64,000 bases of DNA from Thermothelomyces thermophilus ATCC 42464. Its lineage: Eukaryota; Ascomycota; Sordariomycetes; Sordariales; Chaetomiaceae. Positions 55,195-64,000 of the stretch are shown piece after piece (the first letter of the stretch is position 1; each line of letters opens with the position of its first letter). Under the pieces are notes generated by a model. That model made no database searches. It saw only the letters and a list, made by a program, of their open reading frames with translations, and had not been told where the DNA came from. The stretch is from positions 2,046,001 through 2,110,000 of the forward strand of contig NC_016473.1 in NCBI RefSeq assembly GCF_000226095.1, read 5' to 3'. The position numbers and the translations under genes are program-made.

Positions 55195-58100
55195 TCACAG
55201 ATACGGCATCCACAGCGCGTCACACATGGCCAAGTTCATGGGGTTGACCGCCTTGGCGATCAGGTCGATCACCGTCTGGTGCGCAGGCAGGTTGCCCGCG
55301 GGCGCCTGGGCAAGCGAGACCGCCTTCTTGACAATCATGTCGCTGTTCGCCTGCACCGTCTCGCGCAGCTGGTTCTCCGTGAGCGCCACGCTGCGGTGCG
55401 AGCTGGTGAACCAGTACATCATCTCGTCCCGCACAAACAGCGTCAGCGCGTGCTCCAGCTGGAACTCGGGCTCCGTCAGGCACCGCGCGATCGCCATGAC
55501 CGAGCACGCAAAGATACCCTCGGTCGCCAGCGGTCCCATGAGCGTCTGCAGATTGGGCGTGAGCCGGAACGGCACCGGCTCCTGGTTGTGGAAGTACGGC
55601 CGGTTGGCCGCCATGAACGAGATGAGCTCCGAGCCCCAGATATTGCCCGATCCCCGCGCGATGTGCATCTTGTGCGGGTACCGCTTGTCGATGTGCAGCA
55701 CGTACGTCATGAAGGTCAGCGCCGCCAGCTGGTACGAGAACCGTCGCCGGAAGAGCCAGAACTCGGAGAAGTCGGGGAACGTGCCCTGGAAGTACTCGAG
55801 CGCCACCGTGTTGTCCACAAACTTCTCCTGGATCGCCCGCATCACTTCCAGCCGTGCCGTTGCCGCGTGCTCGGCCGGTTTCTGCAACTCGTGCCTGGTG
55901 AGCCCACCCTGTCCAGGAACAGAACAAGACAGTCGACGAATGGAACTTACCGGTCCCTTAGTGTCCGCCAGCCCCCTCAACTTCTCCATCGTGTACAGCA
56001 TCGGCTCGTCCTTTTGGATCCCGTGGCGCCGGCAGTGGTCCTCGTACACTCCCTGCAGCGTGATGTACGTCGTGTCCTCCTGCACGATCCTGATGTGGGG
56101 CGCAAGAGGCACCATCAGCGGCAGCGTAAACTGCAGGTCCCTCCGGCGGCTCTCCTTCTTGCTGGCCAGGGTCTGGTTGAGCTGCCGGAAGAGCTGCAGG
56201 ATGCGCTCCTCGCGCCGGCAGTGCCGCGCTGCAGGGTGCTGCACCGCAAACGTGTGCACGCTGCCGTCGTGACCGCGAATCTGCAGCCGCCGGTGCGACG
56301 CCCCTATCGTGCGCACGAGCTCCACGTTGGGCAGGAACCTGTCGATGCGGACGAAATCCTGGTTCTTATCCTTGTGCTGCAGGTACTGGCCCGGCACCTC
56401 GACGTCGTCAAACTTCTGGTACCGGAACTCGCTCAGGTGCGGCGAATAATGAGCGAAGCTTTCGAGCGGCACCGGCGACGCCCGCCTGTCGAGCTTCTCC
56501 TCGAACTTGTCGCGCCACTTGCGAAGGTTGTGGATGTACTCGTACATGGTCGGCTTGACCTTGACAAAGTCCGCTTCGAACGTGCCACGGATGTGGCTTG
56601 GCAGGATTGTCTCGGCAAACCGGGTGATGTTGTTCTCCGTGGCCGAGGGAAGCTTAACATCCCGGGCGTACGACGTCGGCATCCGGCTGACGTAGGCGAG
56701 CCCGTCATTCAGGAGGGCAACGATCAACCTATAAGCGTCCTCATCCGGCGGGCACTTGAAGTGCTTCTGAATCTGGTCCACCATAGTCTCCATCGACAGC
56801 GCGAGCAAGGGGAAGGCCGTTTTGAGGACGCTCATGATCTCTTCGGTAAGCTCCCACGGCGGCCTCTTTTGTGGTCCACCACTGCCACCGCCACCACCCG
56901 TCTGCTCGCCCTGTGCCGTCCCGTTGGTCGCCGGAGGCGGAGCCTTTGGTGTGTTCGCGGCTTCGCCTTCGGGCTTAGCCTCCGTCTTGACTTGTCCGCT
57001 CGCGTCCCCGTTGGCCGTGGCCGGTCGAGAGTCGCTGTTGCCAGCGGCGGCCGGATCTTTCTTCGTCAACTGAGGAGAAGCATTCGGCCTGTTGGCCGCG
57101 GCCTGTGCCTGTGCACGCCGGGCGCGCTCCTTGGCATCCTGGTTCTTCTTGATGGCGAGCATGTCCTCCCGGTTCGTTCTGAGCTGGAAGTACAGCGCTT
57201 GCGGGTAGGTCTTGGCGATCTTGAGGAGGACGTGCTGCACCCGCGGCGACTCCTTGTGCCCGAGGCCGACCAGAAGTTGCGGGATGAACGTGATCCACCA
57301 CCAGACGAGGATCTCGCCCTTGAAGTCATCGAACCCTGACGCGATCGTGCCGTTCGCATCGTCCAGACTCAGCAACCAGAGGATGCGCGCAATCAGCTTT
57401 CGCGACTTGTGATTCTTGTAGCTCGACGCGGCCTGCAGATAGCTCGTGAGGGCCTGCTTGGCCGCTGCCAAGTCTGTCGGGTTCTCCTTGAACTTTCTGT
57501 CGTTGAAGTAGCCCCACTCCGCCCATGCCTTAGCCGCCGTGATGTCGAAATAGAGGGCGGTACCGAAGGCGCTGTCGGCTTCATTCTTCTGGTTGAGCTT
57601 CTCCAAGAACATGCCCTTCAAAGTGTAGAACTCGGCCTTTTGTGGCGCGCTGAAGTAGTTGAGGTTTGTGTTGTTGATAACGTCCAGCCCGCTCGTTAGC
57701 TCATCGGGGTTTTGGTAGTGGCACTTGGCCTGCTCCCTCAGCTTCAGGAACGCCTCCTGAATCTCAATGTTAGGAAGCGTGTAGATGCGGCTCAGCTGGC
57801 TAATGCAGACATCCGGCAGCGCGTGCTTCCTGGCGACGTGTGCAAAGCGGTTGATGATCCATGCTGTCTCGTGATATCCCCGGTACGCGAATGAGACCCC
57901 GCCCGGATTCTGCGGCTGCGCGGGCACAAGTTGCAGGTAAGTCGCGTTGATGAGCCCGAAAATGTGCTGCCGCCAGGTAACCAGATCTTGCCATGCGACG
58001 ATATCGTCCCACATGTTGGGAAGTCTATCCCTCCACGACCCGAGCAGCAGCTTCAGCTCGCCAGACTTGACGTCGAGATTGTTGGCGTTGGTGCTGTTCA

Positions 58101-61100
58101 GACTCTGAGAGATGACGCTGGCATCATGAAGCTCGACGAGCTGCTGAAAGTTCTGAAGAACCGGGATATGAGCTGCTGTGAGACGCTTCGGCAGCTGGTG
58201 CCACTTCCTGATGGACAGCTGGATGGCCTCGTCCACGACACGGTTGAAGTCCTGCATGCTTTCCTGCTTGTTGTGTAGCTTCAGCAGGGACATGAACGCC
58301 TGGAAGAACGATCGTCTCGGGGTCGGCGCGTCCATGACGCCCTTGATGAGCGTATCCAGCTGGTCGCGGTTCTCCTGGTTCTGCCAGTACTCCGGGTTCC
58401 GCCACGCGCACTCCAGGAGCAGATCTTGGAAGTTCTCGTGCTTGGCAAAGTCCTGGAGGATCTCCCACTGCTGGAGCTTCTGGGCGCAGAGCACCCAGTG
58501 GTCCTCCCAGAGCATGTACTCCGACTCAGAGAAGGGAATCACGCCCGTCCTGGCTTTGATCTGAGCCGTCTCATACATCCGCTGGGCCTTTTCCCACATG
58601 CCGTGTTGCTCGTACGACAGCGCCGCATTCGTTTCCACAAACTGGCAGCGGCGACGCCACGTCCCGTAGAACAAATCGTCCTCGCCAAGAGACGCGTAGA
58701 GATCGACCAGCGCGTCCAGGTTGCTCTCTCGCACGGTCGCAGAGTCGATTTCCGGCTTGATGGCCGAGTTCTCGAGTTGGTAGAGCGCCGTGTACCACGC
58801 GTCATACGTCTTGGCTTCGAACTTGAGGACGTGCGGGGGGATCTTGCAGTGCGGCCAGGTTCTCACGGCTCCCGTCAGCAGTGATTGCACTACATTTGGC
58901 CGCTTGTCCATCTGACGCGAGTGGTAGTCCTTCGTGAGCAGCGCCACCAGGCCGCGTTCGAGGTCCGGCCTATCCTCCTTCGCTGTTGCAGACCAGAACA
59001 TCGGGAACAGCGTCACCCAAAGCTCGTTCGCAAAGTTGGGATCGATGTGCTGCAGCTGAGTGATAGGTTCGAGGATATCTCGGACCCTGACGTCGCCAAG
59101 CTCGGCCATGAAGCGCCGGTGGTTCGCCATAAAGGATTCGTACTTGTCGTCGCTGATCAGCGTCGGTTCGCGGTTGTCCTTGGTGTAGGGACCGAACAGC
59201 TGGGAAAGCTGCAGCGTCCGGAAATCCTCATGGTGAAGCTGGATGACCGGGCTCATGTCCACGCCACCCAAGAGGAGCTGGGACGCCTGCGCTAGCCAGT
59301 AAGAGTCTGCCAGGGTGTCCCAGTTCTGCCCCAGGATGACATAGGCCAATCGCGCGCTTGCGGTCTTGGAGAGGCATTTGTCGAAGATGGTCATGAACTT
59401 GTTGCGCATCTCGACATCGAGAGCCCGGGTACCAATGAGGAACGCGTGCTCCATGCGAACCGTCAACTCCGTCCGCGTGATCTTGGGGTCTTCGTAGATC
59501 CGAAGGACGAGTCGGAGGAACTTCATTAGCATGTGCGGATCCTGGCGGTGCTCAAAAGAGATCATCTTGTGCAGAACCGCCGTCTTCTCCTTCAGCGTGG
59601 GCCACGTTCCTTCGGAGCGGAAGACCCAGCCCTCCACCATCTCCAATATCCTCTCACATAGACGCACATGCAGTGACTTCTCGACGATGGTTGCCAGGAC
59701 GCTCAGGAAGGGACGCCTGTTGTCCCCGAGGATGTCCATGCGCATGGCAGTGACCTCGATCGCCTTGAGGATTAGGTTCGTCTGGATCTCGAGGTCGTAG
59801 GGGTTCATCTCGGTCGGCGCGTTCGGATCTTGCTGCGCCCGCATACCACTGGCCTGATGCGCCAATGCCGCGTAGTGAGAGACGTGATCGCGGGCGAGCT
59901 TTGACTGCAGCGACTTCATGATGGAGGGTATGTGCTGGTCAATGGCGGACGGCTTGCGAGATCCAAGGGACCACAAAAGGTTGATGCCGGACACGTAATT
60001 CGATGCGGCCATGCTCTCCGTGGCGATGCTGGAGAAGAAAGTGATGATCTCCGAGGTTTGCGTTTCTGATTCACCGTCGGCATCCGCATCCTCCATCGGG
60101 ACGTCTTCCGGAACGGCGTCCAGGATGCGTTTCACGATCGGCTTGATGTCCCGGTCGCCGTCGTACTCCCTATCCGCCACGTGTAGGCAGTCCTGGATCT
60201 CGGGATTCTCGGACCTCAGGCACTTCTCCAAGATCTTCTGTATCTGGGGCATGTTCTTGAGGATCCACTCATTAGACTTGAAGTTGAGGATGATGCGGAC
60301 AACCTGCAACGTGTTGATGATGTTAGTGATGAATTTATCATCAACCTTGTCCGTGTCCGAAGGATCGGCGGCGAGAAGGCTTGCAGACTTCTCGCTGGCC
60401 AATACCACGTCGGTGACATTGGGGAACAGATCGACGTCCAGGTCTCCCCAGTATTGCGGTTGAAGGAGGTTATACAAGAGAGTCATGGCCTTCTTGCACA
60501 AGTCCGGCGCCTGCGAAGGCAGCACTGGTAAGGCAGGATCGCGCGGCTTAGCGGATGGGAGCGGATACCGCTCGTTCAGCTGCGCGATGAACTCCACCAA
60601 GTACTTGATCATCTTTTGGCGGCCCACCGCGGGGATCTGGAACTCTGCCTTCTCCGGCTGTCGCACCGCCGAAGGAGACGATGCCTGCTGATCCTCTAGC
60701 TTGCGCTTCTTGGTGTTGGGTGACTCGGATGCAGCGCGGAGTGGCTCGCTCATCTTTCCCTCCACACGTCGCTCTTCCCACTGCCAGATCAGCCACATCA
60801 TGTTGAGCGCGAGCTTCCGGCTCTCGTTGGACGGATTGGGCGGCGATGCCACTTTGCGGAGGCATTGAATGATCAGCATGGCGAACTTGTCCCTAGTGTG
60901 GTAGAACAGATCCGGGTGCCGGACGAGGAAGTGGAAGATGCACGTCATCTGCTGCACGTTCTGGCTCTCCTCGGCGAGAATACGCCGCGGTGCGACCGCC
61001 CAGACGGGGTTGCGGTCAGTCAGTGCCGTGTTGCACCTCTTAGGCATAACCGGTGCCATCAGTTCCAAGGCCTGGGTGACGAGCGCGCGGCCCTCGTTCT

Positions 61101-64000
61101 GGTTCGTCTTCAGCAGGGAGAAATAGATCTGGGTGACAATCTTGGCCGGCGTCTCGTGGTGGGCGATGAAATAGCCTATCACCACGTACGCCGCGTGCTT
61201 GTTGATGACGTCGTCGAGCCGAATGTAGGTCCAGCCAAACTTGATGAAATCCTTTCGGGCATCGTGCAAGACGGTGTGGTGATATTTGACGATCATGGCG
61301 GAAAGCTGAAGCACCTCCATGCGGGTGTGGTCGATCCGCGGTTGCAACAGGTCTTCCTGGGGGTCAGGCAAGTTGACCTTCCAGATCTTGGTGTTGATCG
61401 AGTCAATAATGGCCTTGTCGAGGAAGCGTGGGCCCCTGCCAGGTTCGCCGCGGTTCCAGTGCCGCATCACATCCATTGCTACAATCGGATTGACAATGTT
61501 GTGGAGCAGATACCATTTGGTTCGCTGCGATGCGCTCTTGCCGGCGTAAATATCAAGACAGCGAAGCACGGTGGTCTTCCAGAAGTCGATCGAGTCGCTG
61601 CAGATGATGTGTTTGTATATGTGCGACAGCACGGCCGGCGTCTCGCGGAAATCATCGGCCGTAATGCCCTCGATGAGAGCAAAGAGCGAGTCCAGATCGC
61701 CGGGATTTCGCCCCAAAGCCTTGGTCAAGATGGTCATGAGCTGCTCCGAGGCCTGATGGGCCGGAAGCCGGAGAACCGGCGGCAGGCTGTTGGCTTTCAA
61801 GTTCCGTTCCAGCTCCTTTCCGACCTGCTTCAGCCAATCAATGTGCTCCTTGTTGTCCAACCACGACAGGGTGCCGGGAAACTGGCACAGGGCATCCAAC
61901 ATGTTGATGGTGTTGACGATCGCGATGAATTTGGTCTCCTTGCCCTGGGTGACGATATTATTGCACGTCCTGATGATGAACTCGACGTTTGCGGCGCCAT
62001 AGTCTCGGAGCACTTGGCTGTCAGGATGCCGGAGCACCTGGGACAGGAACCGGCCGTACCTCAACTCCTCAAGCTTGCCCAGGGTGAAGGCCCAGACGTC
62101 TGACGGGTACTTGTTGAGGTACTTGTACAGGGGCAGGCGGAACGGGCTGTGGTGCGTCCTGCGCAGCTTCTCCTCCAGGTCGAGGACGTTGTCGATGACC
62201 CGCTCCTTGAACTGCTTGGCGGCGTCAGGAAGCAGATGGAAGATGTTGAAGACGGCGGCGATAACCTTTAAGGAGTTGTGCTGCTCGAAAAAGGTGAAGG
62301 AGACCTGTTGGAGGAAGTTGGGCTCGGCAATGAGCTTGACGTGCTCGAGGAGGCGCGCCCCAATCTCCACCTTGAAGTAGGTCGTCAACAGCCGCAGCAG
62401 TCGGCCGAGGTTGTCCAGGCTGTGAACCGTCAAGCGTTTAGCATCCTGCAGACTGGCAAGGACGGGCCGGAGACCCGACTGAAGGAGATCCTTAGGCAAT
62501 TTGCTAGTCATCTGCAGGACCGTCCTCAGTGCGTCGTTGGCCGCTTCGATTGTCGACTGAGAGTCGGAATACAGACATTTGAAGAAGACCGAGACGACCT
62601 TGAGCCTCGTGGGATTGTTGGGACCGCTCCCGAATTCGTCAAAGCTCATCGCGCTGCTGAGAATCTTGATACAGGCCACGCGAAGATTGACAATGAAGTT
62701 ATGTGTCCTGAACTCGAGCATCTTCCCAGCCAGAGACTCGTCGCTGGCGTCTGCCAAAGCCAACGACTCCATCAGAAGACGATTCAGGTTCTCGTCAAAG
62801 GCGACAAAGCCGCGCTTCAACGACATGTAGTAGGTGACGGCGTCGATGAAGCCGATCTGGATGGCGAAGGGCAAAGCCCGCAGAGGCTTTGCGTAGATAG
62901 GCTGCAGCAGATGCTTGCGATGGGGCTCGAGGAGCTCCCAGACCTCGGCCCCGGCGGCCTTCGCAATCAGCTCCAGAGACCTCCTCGCCGTGTCTCGGAC
63001 GTGCCGGTTCATGTGCGAGAGCTCCCCGTTGAGCATCATGACGATCTGGGCAATCCGGGAAGGTTTCGGAGAAGGCTGTGGCGGCTGGGTCCCCGCCGCG
63101 GGTGGAGCGAAGATGCAGTCAGCCTTCTTAACGTTTTTGGTGAGTCGAGTGAGGAGTATCTCGAGCGTGACCTGTGCCGATCGCCGTGTCTTTTCGGGCA
63201 GATCCTGGGGCATGTCCTTGATGACGTACATAAGGGCACGGACGAACTCGATCTGCTTCGCCGCTACCCATAGATCGCCAAGCTCAACTTCGGTCAGCAG
63301 AGCCTTGATCCCCAATGTCCCGCCCGTCTTGGTAAACCACTCCTCTTCATAGCAGCCGTGGCAGAACGTAGCAGCCAGGCTGTTGAAGAAGGACAGACGG
63401 GCGACGTGTGAGGGCGATCCGAATATGATGACGGCCGAGTTGTACATCTCCTTAATGAGACGTTCAGCCGCGTCGCGGATGTCGGGATTCTCGGAAGCCA
63501 GAGACTCCAATATGGCGTCGGAGAGGACCCTGTTGTCGACGAATAGAGGGCCTTCGCCCAGCTTCGTATCGAAGGGGCTGTAGGCCTTCTTCATTTCGAC
63601 CAAAGCCCGCCCCACCTCGATGATGGTGAAGTGGCGAGCGAGGTTCAGCAGCAGCGCATCCACCTCGGCCTTGAAGTCGGGGATGGACTGGGCATACAGG
63701 AGAGCCTTGAGCAGGCGCTTTAGCAGATTCTCCTCGTCGTGCTTCTTGGCCATTGACCGCTCGCGCTCCGAAGTCTCAAAGACGGAGATGTCTACATCCT
63801 TGTTGCGGTTAATCAGGTCCTGCGCCTGAAGGCGAACAAGACGCGGAAGATCGTCCGGAAGGTTCTCGTAGCCGACCCGAAGTTTGACCTGGGCGATGAT
63901 CAGATTCAGGGCCTGTCTCTTGTAATACGGGTCGTATTGCTTCGCGGGCGATGGCAGTTGCCCCTTGACTGGCTTCGGCACCTCCATCAACTTCTGGATG
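55195..64000 (-). CDS. TRA1: SAGA/NuA4 subunit Tra1 (TRRAP), N-terminus beyond window
   Basis: About 2,934 codons are present and the frame continues past the right edge, so roughly the first quarter of the usual 3,700-3,800 aa is missing. The long alpha-helical HEAT/TPR region (for example [19 protein letters not shown]) leads to a FAT domain, a PI3K-like domain ([35 protein letters not shown]) and a C-terminal FATC tail ending [16 protein letters not shown]. Tra1 is the activator-binding scaffold of the SAGA and NuA4 acetyltransferases; the kinase domain lacks DFG/HRD-type catalytic residues, as in all family members. At 55909-55950 a 42-nt segment with GTAAGT...ACAG borders, phase 0, is probably an intron ([14 protein letters not shown] would be removed). 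The TGA is at 55195-55197. Confidence 0.96.
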   Translation of the reverse strand, partial: IQKLMEVPKPVKGQLPSPAKQYDPYYKRQALNLIIAQVKLRVGYENLPDDLPRLVRLQAQDLINRNKDVDISVFETSERERSMAKKHDEENLLKRLLKALLYAQSIPDFKAEVDALLLNLARHFTIIEVGRALVEMKKAYSPFDTKLGEGPLFVDNRVLSDAILESLASENPDIRDAAERLIKEMYNSAVIIFGSPSHVARLSFFNSLAATFCHGCYEEEWFTKTGGTLGIKALLTEVELGDLWVAAKQIEFVRALMYVIKDMPQDLPEKTRRSAQVTLEILLTRLTKNVKKADCIFAPPAAGTQPPQPSPKPSRIAQIVMMLNGELSHMNRHVRDTARRSLELIAKAAGAEVWELLEPHRKHLLQPIYAKPLRALPFAIQIGFIDAVTYYMSLKRGFVAFDENLNRLLMESLALADASDESLAGKMLEFRTHNFIVNLRVACIKILSSAMSFDEFGSGPNNPTRLKVVSVFFKCLYSDSQSTIEAANDALRTVLQMTSKLPKDLLQSGLRPVLASLQDAKRLTVHSLDNLGRLLRLLTTYFKVEIGARLLEHVKLIAEPNFLQQVSFTFFEQHNSLKVIAAVFNIFHLLPDAAKQFKERVIDNVLDLEEKLRRTHHSPFRLPLYKYLNKYPSDVWAFTLGKLEELRYGRFLSQVLRHPDSQVLRDYGAANVEFIIRTCNNIVTQGKETKFIAIVNTINMLDALCQFPGTLSWLDNKEHIDWLKQVGKELERNLKANSLPPVLRLPAHQASEQLMTILTKALGRNPGDLDSLFALIEGITADDFRETPAVLSHIYKHIICSDSIDFWKTTVLRCLDIYAGKSASQRTKWYLLHNIVNPIVAMDVMRHWNRGEPGRGPRFLDKAIIDSINTKIWKVNLPDPQEDLLQPRIDHTRMEVLQLSAMIVKYHHTVLHDARKDFIKFGWTYIRLDDVINKHAAYVVIGYFIAHHETPAKIVTQIYFSLLKTNQNEGRALVTQALELMAPVMPKRCNTALTDRNPVWAVAPRRILAEESQNVQQMTCIFHFLVRHPDLFYHTRDKFAMLIIQCLRKVASPPNPSNESRKLALNMMWLIWQWEERRVEGKMSEPLRAASESPNTKKRKLEDQQASSPSAVRQPEKAEFQIPAVGRQKMIKYLVEFIAQLNERYPLPSAKPRDPALPVLPSQAPDLCKKAMTLLYNLLQPQYWGDLDVDLFPNVTDVVLASEKSASLLAADPSDTDKVDDKFITNIINTLQVVRIILNFKSNEWILKNMPQIQKILEKCLRSENPEIQDCLHVADREYDGDRDIKPIVKRILDAVPEDVPMEDADADGESETQTSEIITFFSSIATESMAASNYVSGINLLWSLGSRKPSAIDQHIPSIMKSLQSKLARDHVSHYAALAHQASGMRAQQDPNAPTEMNPYDLEIQTNLILKAIEVTAMRMDILGDNRRPFLSVLATIVEKSLHVRLCERILEMVEGWVFRSEGTWPTLKEKTAVLHKMISFEHRQDPHMLMKFLRLVLRIYEDPKITRTELTVRMEHAFLIGTRALDVEMRNKFMTIFDKCLSKTASARLAYVILGQNWDTLADSYWLAQASQLLLGGVDMSPVIQLHHEDFRTLQLSQLFGPYTKDNREPTLISDDKYESFMANHRRFMAELGDVRVRDILEPITQLQHIDPNFANELWVTLFPMFWSATAKEDRPDLERGLVALLTKDYHSRQMDKRPNVVQSLLTGAVRTWPHCKIPPHVLKFEAKTYDAWYTALYQLENSAIKPEIDSATVRESNLDALVDLYASLGEDDLFYGTWRRRCQFVETNAALSYEQHGMWEKAQRMYETAQIKARTGVIPFSESEYMLWEDHWVLCAQKLQQWEILQDFAKHENFQDLLLECAWRNPEYWQNQENRDQLDTLIKGVMDAPTPRRSFFQAFMSLLKLHNKQESMQDFNRVVDEAIQLSIRKWHQLPKRLTAAHIPVLQNFQQLVELHDASVISQSLNSTNANNLDVKSGELKLLLGSWRDRLPNMWDDIVAWQDLVTWRQHIFGLINATYLQLVPAQPQNPGGVSFAYRGYHETAWIINRFAHVARKHALPDVCISQLSRIYTLPNIEIQEAFLKLREQAKCHYQNPDELTSGLDVINNTNLNYFSAPQKAEFYTLKGMFLEKLNQKNEADSAFGTALYFDITAAKAWAEWGYFNDRKFKENPTDLAAAKQALTSYLQAASSYKNHKSRKLIARILWLLSLDDANGTIASGFDDFKGEILVWWWITFIPQLLVGLGHKESPRVQHVLLKIAKTYPQALYFQLRTNREDMLAIKKNQDAKERARRAQAQAAANRPNASPQLTKKDPAAAGNSDSRPATANGDASGQVKTEAKPEGEAANTPKAPPPATNGTAQGEQTGGGGGSGGPQKRPPWELTEEIMSVLKTAFPLLALSMETMVDQIQKHFKCPPDEDAYRLIVALLNDGLAYVSRMPTSYARDVKLPSATENNITRFAETILPSHIRGTFEADFVKVKPTMYEYIHNLRKWRDKFEEKLDRRASPVPLESFAHYSPHLSEFRYQKFDDVEVPGQYLQHKDKNQDFVRIDRFLPNVELVRTIGASHRRLQIRGHDGSVHTFAVQHPAARHCRREERILQLFRQLNQTLASKKESRRRDLQFTLPLMVPLAPHIRIVQEDTTYITLQGVYEDHCRRHGIQKDEPMLYTMEKLRGLADTKGPVSSIRRLSCSVPGQGGLTRHELQKPAEHAATARLEVMRAIQEKFVDNTVALEYFQGTFPDFSEFWLFRRRFSYQLAALTFMTYVLHIDKRYPHKMHIARGSGNIWGSELISFMAANRPYFHNQEPVPFRLTPNLQTLMGPLATEGIFACSVMAIARCLTEPEFQLEHALTLFVRDEMMYWFTSSHRSVALTENQLRETVQANSDMIVKKAVSLAQAPAGNLPAHQTVIDLIAKAVNPMNLAMCDALWMPYL

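Noticed and set aside
55279-57339. 686-codon plus-strand frame (and others at 58426-58884, 60865-62103, 62278-63273) within TRA1
   Set aside because: Arg/His/Leu-rich antisense shadows of TRA1 codons; no start context, domain or splice logic.

Overview
The window looks like nuclear DNA of a filamentous ascomycete, most likely Sordariomycetes and plausibly Sordariales/Chaetomiaceae. It is GC-rich, and its genes carry short introns of about 40-140 nt with GTRNGT donors. Intergenic gaps are compact, 5' leaders are pyrimidine-rich, and starts sit in CACCATG/ATCATGG-like contexts. Every recognisable protein is most like its ascomycete counterpart. I see no rRNA, tRNA, CRISPR array, intact transposon or virus-like element.

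I can support 21 protein-coding genes, most with complete exon structures worked out by reading splice sites in frame. Left third (1-26.4 kb): a long WW-domain, Q/P-rich protein cut by the left edge; an EF-hand MscS-type channel; nucleoside diphosphate kinase (7 exons); glucosidase II alpha (GH31); a secreted G1-peptidase-like protein lacking the expected catalytic Gln; complex I subunit NDUFS5; a conserved fungal protein of unknown function; an OXNAD1-like FAD/NAD oxidoreductase; and a Ulp2-type SUMO protease. Middle (26.4-39 kb): the U3 snoRNP protein Rrp9, proteasome beta4 (its start codon is split by an intron), the Ded1 helicase, ORC2 and the GEP4 phosphatase, the last two divergent from a 344-bp gap.

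The interval 39-45 kb has the most accessory character: a small SANT/Myb-like protein with an ambiguous last exon; a 511-aa protein with a PD...EVK arrangement suggesting a restriction-endonuclease-like nuclease fold; a diverged 233-bp tandem duplication just downstream; and a CutC-family gene with low-complexity insertions. Right third (45-64 kb): a secreted alkaline phosphatase, APC6/Cdc16, acetoacetyl-CoA synthetase and the huge SAGA/NuA4 subunit TRA1, which runs off the right edge.

Most genes are unlinked housekeeping functions: ER glycoprotein processing, respiration, SUMO and ubiquitin pathways, ribosome biogenesis, translation, replication, cardiolipin synthesis and transcription. I see no biosynthetic cluster. 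Recurrent structure in non-coding DNA includes TAATCCGTAC(ATA) and GTACAGTAC words in several gaps, small perfect palindromes, (CAA/CAG)n tracts used in different ways, and T(n)A(n) tracts inside two introns. The best candidate for something undescribed is the 40.3-42.5 kb locus; nothing here proves a new system.
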